64,000 bases of DNA, from contig JAXGGA010004432.1 in NCBI GenBank assembly GCA_038373865.1, positions 1 through 64,000 on the forward strand, written 5' to 3'. This DNA is from Uloborus plumipes (Eukaryota > Arthropoda > Arachnida > Araneae > Uloboridae). Position numbers and translations under genes: made by a program. The notes beneath the pieces are model-generated. The model was not told the DNA's origin and did no database searches. It was given only the letters and a program-made list of their open reading frames with translations. Each line of letters begins with the position of its first letter. Position 1 is the stretch's first letter. Shown piece by piece: positions 13,922 to 25,700 of the stretch.

Positions 13922-14063
13922 TGACAGGTAGTACAAGACATACATAGTATAGGAGATAATTTACACTCACGAAGAAGGAAGCTACAATCAAAACGAGGAC
14001 CGGAATCGAACCCGCCATTTCGGGATTACGAAAATGACGCGCAGACAAATTGCGCCACCGGGT
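13922..14063 (-). repeat. tRNA-derived SINE
   Basis: Read on the minus strand, a tRNA-like head with A box TGGCGCAATTTG and B box GGTTCGATTCC is followed by an unrelated tail. It does not fold as a clean tRNA and lacks a proper acceptor match, so it is a SINE, not a tRNA gene. Confidence 0.6.
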
Positions 14064-14103
14064 TACAGAAAAATCCTTCGACGCAGCTTGTTGATAAGCA
14101 GAC

Positions 14104-14412
14104 GATGCTACTGTCTGATCTTCTTAGGTGAAACCTTCCGCGCATTTACGTATGCGTCAGGTCTTCTCTGATCTTACCAAAATAGGAGTGATAAGTAAGA
14201 TAACAATAAGGGGAAGAATAGTAGAAAGCATTTTGAGCCGTATAAAACAACGTGGAACAATGCAATGTCACACATATAATTTAGATGAATATGTCAAAAG
14301 GATAGCAAAAATGCAAGTTTTAAATTGAAAACTTCGGAAAGTTATCACTCACAACTCATCTACCCTTTTTTAAGTGGAACTGTTCGCGAGTACCAGGCGG
14401 ACAGTAACTTAC
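14104..14412 (+). repeat. Dispersed repeat family 3, copy 1
   Basis: About 300 bp similar in reverse to 35407-35730. Ends carry ACTGTC in inverted orientation (TACTGTCTGATCTTCTTAGG; reversed right end TTACTGTCCGCC). It includes the short CGCATTTACGTATGCGTCAG motif. Confidence 0.65.
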
Positions 14413-14428
14413 ATTTATCGTCCATGAA

Positions 14429-14595
14429 GAAGGGCCGCAGTGGTCGTACGGTTTAAGCGATTGCTTGACATACTTCAGGCGATGGGTTCGACCTCCACCC
14501 TCATTCCGGATATCCGGATATACATCCCCTTTCTTGTGCTATAAAATTCTTTCATGTATTGTCGCTATGTGTTCTTTACTGTATAGAATTAAAAC
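14429..14595 (+). repeat. tRNA-derived SINE
   Basis: A box-like GCCGCAGTGGTCGTACGG and B box GGTTCGACCTC in tRNA-like spacing, then a tail with CTTTCTTGTGCTATAAA, a motif seen in related copies (compare 57775). Confidence 0.55.
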
Positions 14596-14715
14596 ATATC
14601 ATATGCAGTGAAGGCGTACCTCTGAGATTGAAGTTCTCATCAATTAAAACTGAGCCATAACCTTTCAGAAGAAGAACGTGTTCAAAAGATGTAAAAATCT
14701 ATCTCCGTCAAAAAA

Positions 14716-14900
14716 TGGGGGCCAAGTGGGCCTAGACTCCTCGTAAGCAAGTGGTCGCGGGTTTGAATCCCGCCTTCCCCATGGATGTTATTTCATCCTC
14801 TCTGTGCCGTAAATCTGTCCTGTGTTTGTCAGGAGGCAAAGCGCATAGTACGCAGTCCTCATGTATGTTAAAGCTGTTGGCTTCTGAAAAAAAGAAGAAA
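14716..14900 (+). repeat. tRNA-derived SINE, shared tail with 50104
   Basis: A tRNA-like head with B box GGTTTGAATCC and the tail CGCATAGTACGCAGTCCTCA, which recurs in the copy at 50104-50310. Confidence 0.65.
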
Positions 14901-16404
14901 AAAATCAATACACACCTTTCGTTCTACTCGTATGTTTCTGCAACAGATATTCCATTCGCGACATTTGAGAGAAATCACCAAATTCAGATCTTGTGGAATT
15001 TTACGGATTCTGTTTACAAAGAAAGGCCAGTCTGTCAATATTATAAATGGCATTTAGAAAGACTGACGGTTGGAATGGGATAATATCTTACTCGCAATGC
15101 TTCGACATAGCTCATTGTAATTGAACTTGCGGTCCAGCGTTTTTTGCTAAGATTCGTCCAATACAACGTAATGTGATTGCTTGGAATAGATAACATTATC
15201 GCTATTTCGAAATTGGACATCTACTATCTGCGGATCTGTCTCCCCCCCCCCCATACTAGAAGTTAATGCTGATTCCAACAGTACTACCGTGATGGTTAAA
15301 GTGACATTGCAACAAATTGACGAGCATACATGTATATAGAACAGGCAAGCTGATTAACATTTTATACCGTTATATCCAATCATCGATTGTATTGGTGGGT
15401 ATTTTCTTAGTCGAATAAGTAATTTATCGAAAAGTAGATAACTACTGGGGCAATAACACGAACATTTAACAATTAAAAATATGTACCACTGCTCTGTCTT
15501 GAAAATATTTCAAAAATTCCTAAAAAACCATTGTTCATGTCGGGTGATGCAGAGAGTGTGTAATTTTTTTTTTTTTTTTGGGGGGGGGGGGTACTGATAG
15601 ACCGTAAAACTACAATTTAAAAATAACATTTTAAAACTCCAGGAATTACTATATACCGTATTTTTGTACCTATGTATTTAGGAAGTGAACAAGTAATCGC
15701 AACAAATTGTATAAATGTAGATCTCAACCGATTACAGTTGTACGTGCTTATTTTGAGTGTTGTGTAGAAATGTAAAAAGTTCGAGGTATTTCTGCGCATT
15801 TGGATCTATACCTATTTAAATTTGTTAAATACTTTGAATATAGACTTTCCAATAGATTTTATCATCATATCCGCGATTTTAGTATGCATCCAGGAAAATA
15901 TTAGTTCATAGAAGCTTCAGTGTTTCTGATTGAAAACATTTTCTGTGGATTAACGGATAAGCAACTACATATAAGTCCTAATGGAATTTTCAAGAAAAAT
16001 ATATATTTTATTTTTGTATAAACTTTTACATTTTAATGTTCTTGATACTTTTTCTATTTTTACCTTTAGTGACCATCTTAGATAGCATTTTATATTTATT
16101 TATTTATTCTAATTATCCTTATTATTATCTTCATTTCCGTTCTCCAGTTTATTTTCGTATAAAAAGTTAAAGTGAATACCACGAATGAACTCTTTTGATA
16201 GCATCGGATTTAGGCATGTAGTTTTCTTAAGAAGAAAAAAAAAAGCATGCTTTTTTTAAAAAAATAGAATTGGCAGTAGCTTAAGTATTTGTTCTATTTA
16301 AAGACGTCAGCTTTAGGAATTGCATTTTGGGTGCCAATTTCTGAGCACAATACTTTACATTGAAAATCTACTCAGATTTTCAAAATCGTGCAGATTTGTT
16401 TTCA

Positions 16405-16790
16405 TATGTTGCCGACAGAGTGGTGCAGTGGTTAAGACGCTGGTCTCTCATGCCCAAAGGCGAGGGACCGCGACTCCAGTTGGTGGATTTTCATGATGCA
16501 GAAAATCGACAGCGACCATATCGTATGGTTATGCGACATGTTAAAGATGCCTCGAGTACTTGTTTGGCTCGTAGTATCTCTTGGCAAAAGAAAATTCCTC
16601 GTGCAGTTTTGCATCGAATGGAGCCCAGGTGCCTCCATGTAGTGGGGAAACTGGGCTTAAAAATTCTCGTGACAATGGCATTCCCCCGATGGAGGTGCCA
16701 CATGAAAGAGTAGATGCCGTTCTTGGAGAATGCACTAGGTCTGCAAATGGCAAGAAGCTAAACGTAGCCCGATTTGAAACAAGCAACATG
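16405..16790 (+). repeat. tRNA-derived SINE, second family
   Basis: The head GTGGTGCAGTGGTTAAGACG is a clear A box. It is followed by a GGCGAGGGACCGCGACTCCA region and a longer tail. Open frames across it on both strands are short and not gene-like. Confidence 0.5.
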
Positions 16791-17217
16791 CAAACAAATG
16801 TTTTCATATTTTTGTTTCTCTTGTCATGGAATAAAAGTGAAACAAAGTCAAGCACAAGTACTGACTAGCATAGTTTTATTTCAATTGCATGAGAACTGAA
16901 CATTTATACAGAATATTTAACAACAGCAGTAACAATGACATTTCTCATTCAGTGGAATGAACAAGAATGTACAGCCATCTACAAGTTTATGTCCAAACGG
17001 AAGAACCTATCCGTAAATTAGTACATCGATCATTATTTGTGTAGAACCAAATTCAGTTTAAAAACCTTTTTAAGAATTCCGTCATCATCATAACATGTGC
17101 GTATCTGAAAAATCACCTACACCACGCGTGAGTGTGGTAACTGATTCAATAAAAATCCCAGAAAAGTGCATTTCATCAAAATTTCCAGTTTTTAAAGCCA
17201 CTTTTATATTTTCGTGT

Positions 17218-17420
17218 AATTCCACGGTTACGGACGTAACAATCAAACTTTAAAAGTTTGTTCCTTTTTGTAATCAAGAAAGCGCAACAAATTTTAAGAT
17301 AGCATAAATTAATAACATTGAATTAATTATACAAGAGGAAAATAATGTGTAGATTTTTATTGAACTAAATTGCAATTATGGGTGTTTAAAGTTTTATTGT
17401 ACGTCCGTAGCGGTGGAATT
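17218..17420. repeat. Short inverted repeat around GGACGTAC motif
   Basis: ATTCCACGGTTACGGACGTA (17218-17237) pairs with the reverse of 17398-17420 across about 155 bases of A+T-rich DNA. Probably the decayed end region of an element. Confidence 0.45.
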
Positions 17421-18239
17421 GTTCTTTCACCATTTTAAAATATCCTGTTTGAATTCTATTTTGTACAATATAATCCCAACATCTAATTGATCAATTATAA
17501 AACTTATATTTATCGTCATAAATCAAAGCTGCCCTAGTATTTTTTTTTAAATATAAACATCACTTAATCTAATGTTCATTTTCAACACACACAACTGAAA
17601 TATAATATTAACTTCATAAATGATTTGGGCATAGAACAGAAAACAAAATTTTGAGCTTAAAACATTGCATATCATATATTATTAGAAGATTTTTTATGAT
17701 CAATCGAACGTTATAGATTATAATTATTGGTTTAACTATAATGTAAAAATATTTTTAGCATTAATATCAATTTAAATTAAATTATAACAGAGTTTTCTAG
17801 TCCGTAATTTAATTTTGGCAATAGTTTAATTGAGCGTCGATATTTCAGTTTTTACATCCAAACATTTATTTTAGCAATGTTTGCTCTGGCATGCGTAAAA
17901 TTAATCAAGCTTGTTAAAAAATTAATAATATCAAGCTTATTCTACATAAAAAATCATAAAAAAATGATAATTTACAAAAGTAACTCACATTACGTATTGA
18001 AGTATAAAACGTACGTAGTGGCATTATGGCGAAGGATTTCACCACATTCAAGAAATTGCAAACTGTAAATTTAATTTCTTAAGCTTTCTTAAAAATGATA
18101 TTTTGTTCTGCACGGAGTTTAAAAAATAAGCATAATAAAGAATTCCGTTTTTTATTAGCAAATTATATTTCTCGAAGACTGACCCCCCCCCCCCGTACAA
18201 ATTTTCATAATCAAGATATTGCCTTCTTCTTCCAAGCTC

Positions 18240-18268
<29 letters not shown>
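18240..18268. repeat. Poly(A) tract, 29 bases
   Basis: Uninterrupted A run. A C run also occurs nearby (18182-18194). Confidence 0.9.
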
Positions 18269-18270
<2 letters not shown>

Positions 18271-18629
18271 GGAAGTGTCAAAAACTTAAGCTGAATTTAT
18301 ATTTTTAATCTATTTTTGGTGATGTTGAATTACACGAATCAGTAAAAAATAAAATTATCAACACAGTGCAAAACTTCACTGTGAATTTTCCCTGAAATTA
18401 TTTGATATTGAAGAATTAAACATTCATGGAAAAATAAGTCCAAATAATTCTTAGAAGTTGTGTGTATAGTCGAAGAAGAAAATTAGAAGTCACGTAAAGG
18501 ATGTTTCAACAATTGAAGTTTATGGCTGCAAAAGTAAGGATCTCCAAAAAAAAAAAAAAAAAAAAATTAAATAAAAAAATTGAGGAAATATTTGCAAACC
18601 TGTTGCTACAAAAAGATATGACTTACAAT

Positions 18630-18784
18630 CAGGCCCGGCAGCGGGGTCAAGTGCCCCTCCCTTGACTTTGAGAAATCAATGTAATTACATATAAGTGGGC
18701 GTGGTTTTTGTTGTTTTCTGGTGAAATTGTAATGTGTTTTTACCCTTTGCCCCCACCCCTGGAAAAACTTGAAATGACGGCCCT
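18630..18784. repeat. Short hAT-like MITE
   Basis: 155 bp starting CAGGCCCGGC and ending GACGGCCCT. A 9-base direct repeat ACTTACAAT flanks it (18621-18629, 18785-18793), consistent with an 8-bp duplication plus one matching base. A related end is visible near 55480. Confidence 0.7.
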
Positions 18785-18818
18785 ACTTACAATAACTTTT
18801 TCTGTTTTGTTTAAATCA

Positions 18819-18824
18819 TTTATT
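18819..18824 (-). terminator. Possible polyadenylation signal for gcm
   Basis: AATAAA on the minus strand about 590 bases past the gcm stop codon. A hexamer this common in A+T-rich DNA is weak evidence, and using it would place a MITE (18982-19240) inside the 3' UTR. Confidence 0.2.
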
Positions 18825-18981
18825 AGACCATTTTAAAACTCTTTGACAGTCGCAGGTTGTTTGCCTACCTAAGTATTGCAATGAAAAAACTGGAAAAAAA
18901 GAAATGTATTTCTGAAAATGATAGTATTGGACATTATTACTTTCATGGCAACACGCTTCAATTATTCTTTCAACGTACATC

Positions 18982-19240
18982 ATATCGTCGCCACCATGCT
19001 AAACTAACGAATGTGAAAATTGGCACTTTTCAGGAGAGCCAAAACACTGCATATAACTTATTCCCACCTAACGTGTTTGGTTATTTTCAATTTTTAAACT
19101 TTTATAGACATCTTTAAGTGTATAAGTATTGTTCGAAGGTATCATTTAAATTTTAATTATTTGTAAAATTTGAACTTGAAAGACGAACTTAAAATACGCG
19201 ATTTTTCACATTTGTTAGTTAAGCATGGTGCCGACAATAT
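18982..19240. repeat. MITE family 2, copy 2, just downstream of gcm
   Basis: Same family and orientation as 9863-10102, with terminal inverted repeats around CACCATGCTAA. It lies 174 bases beyond the gcm stop, so it may be part of the 3' UTR. Confidence 0.75.
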
Positions 19241-19413
19241 ATTCTTCAGAGTTAACAATCATGGCGATCAAGAAGAAGTCAACTAATTAGTAGTTCATGA
19301 CACATTTGACTTTAGCCCTGCATATTTCTCTTTTCAACCATCGCTTGGCACTTTACCGCACCGACTAGATTCTTTTATGTTTAAGCGTCATTAGAGCAGT
19401 ATGGCAATTCCTG

Positions 19414-19742
19414 TCAGAAAGGCACTTGATGGCCACTAGTCCTATGAGGTAGAATGAGTTCTGTGTCAGCAAGTTCTATGTCCAAATCTCGGCCGCACCG
19501 AGAGTTCGAAGCTTGCTGTAAGCTTATGGAGAACATAGAACTGTAGGAAGTGGAACATGTTTTTCCGACACCCGAGTGTTCGTGACAGTGGTCAGTGAAA
19601 ATGTCTTCTTTAGAACCAGAGTCATTGAAAGTTTGCACATCAGCTCTGTAGCCCAAATCTGTGCCGTTGTGTTGCTGGGGATGTGCGAAAAAAGAAAGAG
19701 CTGGATTTGTGTCCCAAGTAACTTGAATATGCTCCGTATTAC
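19414..19742 (-). CDS. gcm: gcm exon 7 (terminal coding exon, TGA at 19416-19414)
   Basis: Completes codon 508 and encodes residues 509-616. The acceptor is aaatttcag|GTAATACG. The product starts [18 protein letters not shown] and ends RTSGHQVPF before TGA. It is Ser/His/Asp rich with no recognised domain. The 3' untranslated region continues below 19414 but its end is uncertain. The nearest clear AATAAA on this strand is at 18824-18819, beyond a MITE at 18982-19240. Confidence 0.85.
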
Positions 19743-22700
19743 CTGAAATTTAAAATAATTTAAATGTAATACGTTAAAATAAATATGATCAAATATTTCT
19801 TGAATGTTAAACAGTTTGGTTTTAAGCGGGTATCATGCATAGGCAAACTCGTTCAACCCAACTTCCAACTCAACCGCAACTTCAATTTTCCTTGCAACTA
19901 CCTGCCAAAAATAGCATAGCTCATGGATATTTTCTGACCGAAGTTGTCTATAGAGTAGAAGTTGCAGTTGAATTGGGACTTGCGTTGTTATAAACAGTTA
20001 CATTCTGTTACATGAAATTTTCTTTCTTTTCACGGATAAAAATTCACCTTACACCCGTATTAAATTGCTTATTCGACTTTCTGTCAGTCAACTGAACAGC
20101 TGATTGAAGCCTTCTTATTGGTTGCAGAAAGCTTTCTTCAACTCTTCGGGTGAATACGTGTGCTAAGCGAGTATAACACATTAGACAACTCGTTCGACTC
20201 AGTGCCTAATTCAACCGCAACTTCTACTCTCCAATAAACCTCAGACAGAAAACATTCGTATGCAAAGTTATTTCTAGCAGGTTGTTGAATGAAAAGTTGA
20301 AGTAGCGGTTGGGCTAGAAGTCGGGTTGAACGAATTTTTCTATGCGGGATAACCACTCAAAATATCCAACTTAAATATTTCTGAGTCAGTCTGTACTTCG
20401 ATATTGCGCCTTTATTGCATATACTGGCTGCCCAAATAGGGACTGTTACTCACTTATTTTGTTAAAACAGTTTATCGGCAATCGATACAAAAATTTCAAA
20501 AAGCTTCCAGGCACGTTCTCAAATCGTATGAGAGAAATATCAAGAACTTTGAAGAAATAGAGAAGAATGTTAATGATTATCTTACCGTCTTTGTCGGGAC
20601 TTGTGTGGTTTGCATCGTGCTGATTTGTGTAACCTTCCCCACTGCTGTAATCTTGCAACAAGAGATTATCGATGGCAGCAAAGAACCTCTGAGACACATC
20701 AGGATCGTCGAGAGAAGTCACTACGTAGTCCTCCTTCATGATGTCCTCCTGATGATCCTGATGAGAGTAGTTTTCAACCAGAGTAGCCTGGTGGTGGTCT
20801 TGCAAGTTGCCTTCCTCGGACCATGAATCGGCCTTCCGCAGAGGATGGTCCAGGACCAATATATCTGAAGGATGGATGACGTCATCGATTTCTGGGAATG
20901 TAGGGAATACTTCGTTCTTGTTTTGCGAACCATTGACAATGGGAGTCAGTGGACAATCGTCTGAAAAGGATGTCGAAGCATCGTCGGTGATATTCGAATG
21001 GTGATGTAAAAGAGGCGGTGGTGGTAGCAGTACGTGTGTGTCGACTAAGTGATGATTCGGTTTGGCAGAGGCGTGGCTGTGGTAAATATCACATGAAGGG
21101 TAGAAGCTTTGGTTCATGCGCTCGATTTCTGCTTCATAACCTGTAAAACAATTTTAGAATTGATATAAATATCCCATCAAGTAATTCATTTCATAAAAGT
21201 CATCCAATTTCATAAAAGACATATTTAATTGATAAAATTCAGAATAACAAATATCACAAATAGTTATATTATTTTTAAGATAGTTATGACTAATTTATTG
21301 CGCGAATGAAGTAAACGTTAGTACATTTCTGCAATTTACTGATTTACAGTATGTCGAGTTTTATCTTTTAACGTTTACCGTAATATTGGACAAGTATACT
21401 AACACTATTTCGTTCTACTGTTTTACTTGTAAGAAAACAAATATTGCCAGCATTTACCGTGATTTAGCTCAGAAAATCACTTTTGTCCCCTGTATTTGCC
21501 GCCCGACAAGATTTATCTTTCTCTAAGCTATGATTCAAGAGACAAATAATAACAATATGATTGTCAAAACATGAAGGAAATCGGTTCAAACAGGTCATAA
21601 GGACGGAAGTTATTTTTGGTACATGCATTTGAACCTCTGATAACATAATCTCACAGTAAACTCTTAAAAGCCACCTTGCATATTTGCTTACTGTCTTTTA
21701 TCACGAATTAACTTAAAATTTTGATTTTTATTCTAAGGACGGCGGAGAGGGGTAGGTAGTTATAGCAACCCTTATAGTATGATAGTGTGTTTTTGTATTA
21801 AAATGATAATTTTTATTGGCAGCATGATACAAAGCTAAGAATTCTGGGGCAGGGACGTTCTGACTCTTAAAATATCTCGGTCGTTGCCCCCCCCCCCTCA
21901 AAAAAAAAAAAAAAACACATTAGCTCTGTCTTTTTCTCTACTTAAGTGATTAGTAGAAACGATTCAGTAACAAGAACAGTATTATTGTAAAATTTGCTTA
22001 CTTAATATGAACTTTATATGTCTGAATCAAATGTAATAAATAGCATGAACGATTTCACTGCATATTAGAAGAGTTTTGTCTTTTGCTGGCTGTAATTTTC
22101 AGATCTCAAGTAATAATTACAACGCGAAAGCGTTCGCTCTGTACGCACTAATTATATACACATCTACACTGCAAAAAATGAATGTTGTTTTTACAGTTAG
22201 TAATAAACTATAGAAATTGCTAATTTTACAGTACTAGACTAAAATTGCAAATTTTACAGTTTATAACCGTGCATTTTAGTTTTAACTGGAACCTCTGCTG
22301 CCAGTATTATGCTGTTGTTTTTAAACAATAATACAGTTAAATTTTACGGCAATAAACTGTAAAATTGCTAACTTTACAGTAAGAAACTGTCAAATTGCTA
22401 ACTTTACAGTAAGAAACTGTCAAATTGCTAGTTTTACAGTTTTAAATTGGAACCTCTTCTGCCAGAATTATACTGTAAAAACAACAGTTCATTTTTTGCA
22501 GTGCATATAACTGATTCCAATTCGCTTACCATCTGCAAAGGAACTGTAATATGCTTGATCAAAGTCAGACGCAACTTTGGCTGCAAGTCTGTAGGATGTG
22601 GAATGGCCGTAGGAACTGGCGACGTCTTCCAGGACTTTGTCGATTGCCTGGAAGACTGAACAGTCTGACGGTACACTGTCCAAATTTCCAGACATGAGAT

Positions 22701-25700
22701 CTGTGTATACAGTCGGCTCATCTTTGCTGATTGCAGAAAAAGTTCGGCAGCTCGAACCGTAGTTCTTGGAGCAAAGACATTCGAATGGCGGGCAAGAGCA
22801 CTGTGTTTCTCCTGTGAAAATAAGAATAAGCAAAACTAAGAGTTATTTCAAGAGGGCTTACAATATTTTGGGCAACGCGATAGCTGTGTTGTTTTGGTAT
22901 GAGGATTATAGATATTTACTTATAGTAGATTATATTTCAACTAGATAAACAGGGTGCGCACGAATAATAGAACCAATTAAAAAAATATCTTCGAAACTAC
23001 TGCACATATAATAAAATATTCGATGCATGAATGTAAAGAGAAATGTACCAAGCTTTTTTCAATTAAATTTGCGATGTGTAAGCCGAGTTGTGTAGGGTTT
23101 TTTTTTTTTTTTTTTTTTGTGAAAAGGTAAAATGTCTGAAGGAAGTGAGAGTGGGCATTTGCTTTTAGCATTATCACTTTTGCAATGAGAACCTCCTGAA
23201 CAGAACAAAGAAATAAGGAAAGAAAGTGTTTCGTATTATAAGCAAAAGATGTCTTTTTTTCTACACACAACTTAAAAAAAACCAAGTTGATTCTCCTGCT
23301 ATGTTTTCATTTAATACAAATATTGCACTACTACCTGCGAAGTTCAAGCATAAAACACTTATATGAAAGACTACTCAACTTTTTATAACATAGAATCATT
23401 AAAAAAAAACTCCAAAAATAAAACGCGGCTATCATACCAATCGAGCGGAAAATCAATGATTTAAACGAAAGAAGATCTTGCACTCACAAGAAATTGTAGT
23501 CTTATTTAGAGAAAAAAATCCTTTCACAATCTTGTCAAGCAGTGGTACAATACTTATGGAGGATCGCGTAAGGAGAGGATGCACTTGTAGATTGCATGAG
23601 AAAACACAAGAATTGATTTCAACTAGGGATGCACCGATTAATCGACCATAATCGGCCACTTTGCCGATTAATAATAATCGGCAAAATCGGGCCGATTAAT
23701 CGGCTGAAAAATATTTTTCCGATATTATTCTTCAAAGAATACTTTCACTAGGGAACTATGATGAACAATTTTATTAACAGTAATAATAATCCTCACAGTT
23801 GATGTAAAGATTTTTTTAAATTATTCTCCTACTTTGAATAAATATACATAGACAATGATGCAATATTTTTCATGTGGCGATAGTTTTCTCCTTAGCACAG
23901 TGCTCTCTGATAACCTCTAATTTTCAAAGAATAAAAGTATTGAATTAAATTGCTACTAATTACTAAAATATATGAATTAAAAGTACTCCTAAATTAGGGT
24001 GTTCACCACACACTCCCCCCCCTCCTTTTTTTAAATACATTTTTATTTCCAATTAACATAACTAACAATGTGTTAATAATGTTATTGATACTAATATGAA
24101 AATTGGTTCTAAGAAATTTGATAAAATATTGAAATTATTCTGTGAAAATTAGGAAAATGGAAAAAAAAATTTCTCCCAGAAATAAATTACTTAACTATGG
24201 AACTAAATTACTTAACTTGGAACTGTATAAGAGATAAAAACAGTAATGGTAAAATTGGTAGTAGAAAACAATTGCCCTTATCATTAATCAGCTCAGCAGT
24301 TTAATCGGCCGATTATCAACAGCCGATTAATCGGTAATCGGTAATCGGCCAATTTGTTTATCGGTGCATCCTTAATTTCAACACAGGTACGGTACTTTCC
24401 TTCCTCTTTTGAAGTTCGTGTTTATCTAAAAATTCGCGGATTCTTTGGCAATTAATAGAAGATCGGAAATAAATTATGATAAAGAGGGATCTGGAATCAC
24501 CACTGAAAAAATAATATGTTCGATTCAGTTCCGGACACAAAGTCAATATTTTTTCGAGACTTGAAAACTTTCTACCACGGTGAGGACAAGTGAAGTAAAA
24601 CGATATTTCAAGTAACACGAGAAAATACTAGGGTCAATTCCAACGACCGTGGTACTTACTACCTGAGACTAAAAATGAACATACAATACACTGTAAAAAA
24701 TGAATATTGTTTTTACAGTATAATACAGCTAATTTTATGGTTATAAACTGTAAAAATTGCTAAGTTTACAGTAATAAACTGCATAATTGCTTCTTTTACA
24801 GTACTAAACTGTACGAGTAAAATTGATAATTTTACAGCGATGAACTGTTAAATTGCTAATTTTACAGTAATAAACTGCATAATTGCTTCTTTTACAGTAC
24901 TAAACTGTACGAGTAAAATTGATAATTTTACAGCGATGAACTGTTAAATTGCTAATTTTACAGTTTATTACCGCGCATTTTACAGTTTTAAACTGGAATC
25001 TCTGCTGCTAGTATTATACTGCTGTTTTTACAGTATAATACAGCTGAATTTTACCGAAATAAACTGTAAAATTGCTAACTTTACAGCACGAAACTGTAAA
25101 ATTGCTAGTTTTACAGTTTATTTCTGTGCATTTTACTGTTTTAAATTGAAACCTCGGCTGTCACTATTATACTGTAAAAACAACAGTTCCTTTTTTTACT
25201 GTGTACGACTGTACGTCGTTTCTAGTGAGTGCGTTCTGCATCTGTGGCCTCTAACACCATCACGATAACAATGAATTACTCGGTTTAAATGACCAATAAT
25301 CGCATGAAGATGACCAGAAAAAATGTTCATATTGATAGCCTATAAAAATATGTTTGAAAAAAAAAATTGAACCGACTTTGGAACTTCACTCAGCAAATGC
25401 TCTAAAAAGTAAAAAATAATTTTATTCTTTGAACACCATCGATACTACATTTAAACATAAGTTTTGAAGTCGGCGCAAAAAAGCTAAATAGCGTCATTCG
25501 AAACTATAAATGTAAATTTAAATGAATCCAGGTTCTTTATTTGCATTCGCATTCATTGAAAAATACACATTTATGTAATGGTACAAATATTCAGCTCTCA
25601 ATTTTCAATGATTTCTCTGAAAATGTTGGCAAAATATAGTAAACATCATTTTACCTATAGTTTTTGCGCCGACTTCAAAGCTTATGTTTAAATGTAGTAT

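Larger units (their letters stand above)
16870..18620. other. No gene recognised
   Basis: Very A+T-rich, with homopolymer runs and one small inverted repeat. No coding signal. Confidence 0.6.

Noticed and set aside
14716..14785. Possible tRNA gene
   Set aside because: It has a B box but no clean cloverleaf or matching acceptor arms, and its tail recurs with another copy, so it is a SINE.
16360..16868. Several frames of 68-117 codons on both strands
   Set aside because: They fall across a tRNA-derived SINE and its tail; frames on both strands are a composition effect.
22168..22500. CRISPR-like array of short repeats
   Set aside because: Units are degenerate, lack unique spacers and lie within terminal inverted repeats of a MITE in a eukaryotic genome.
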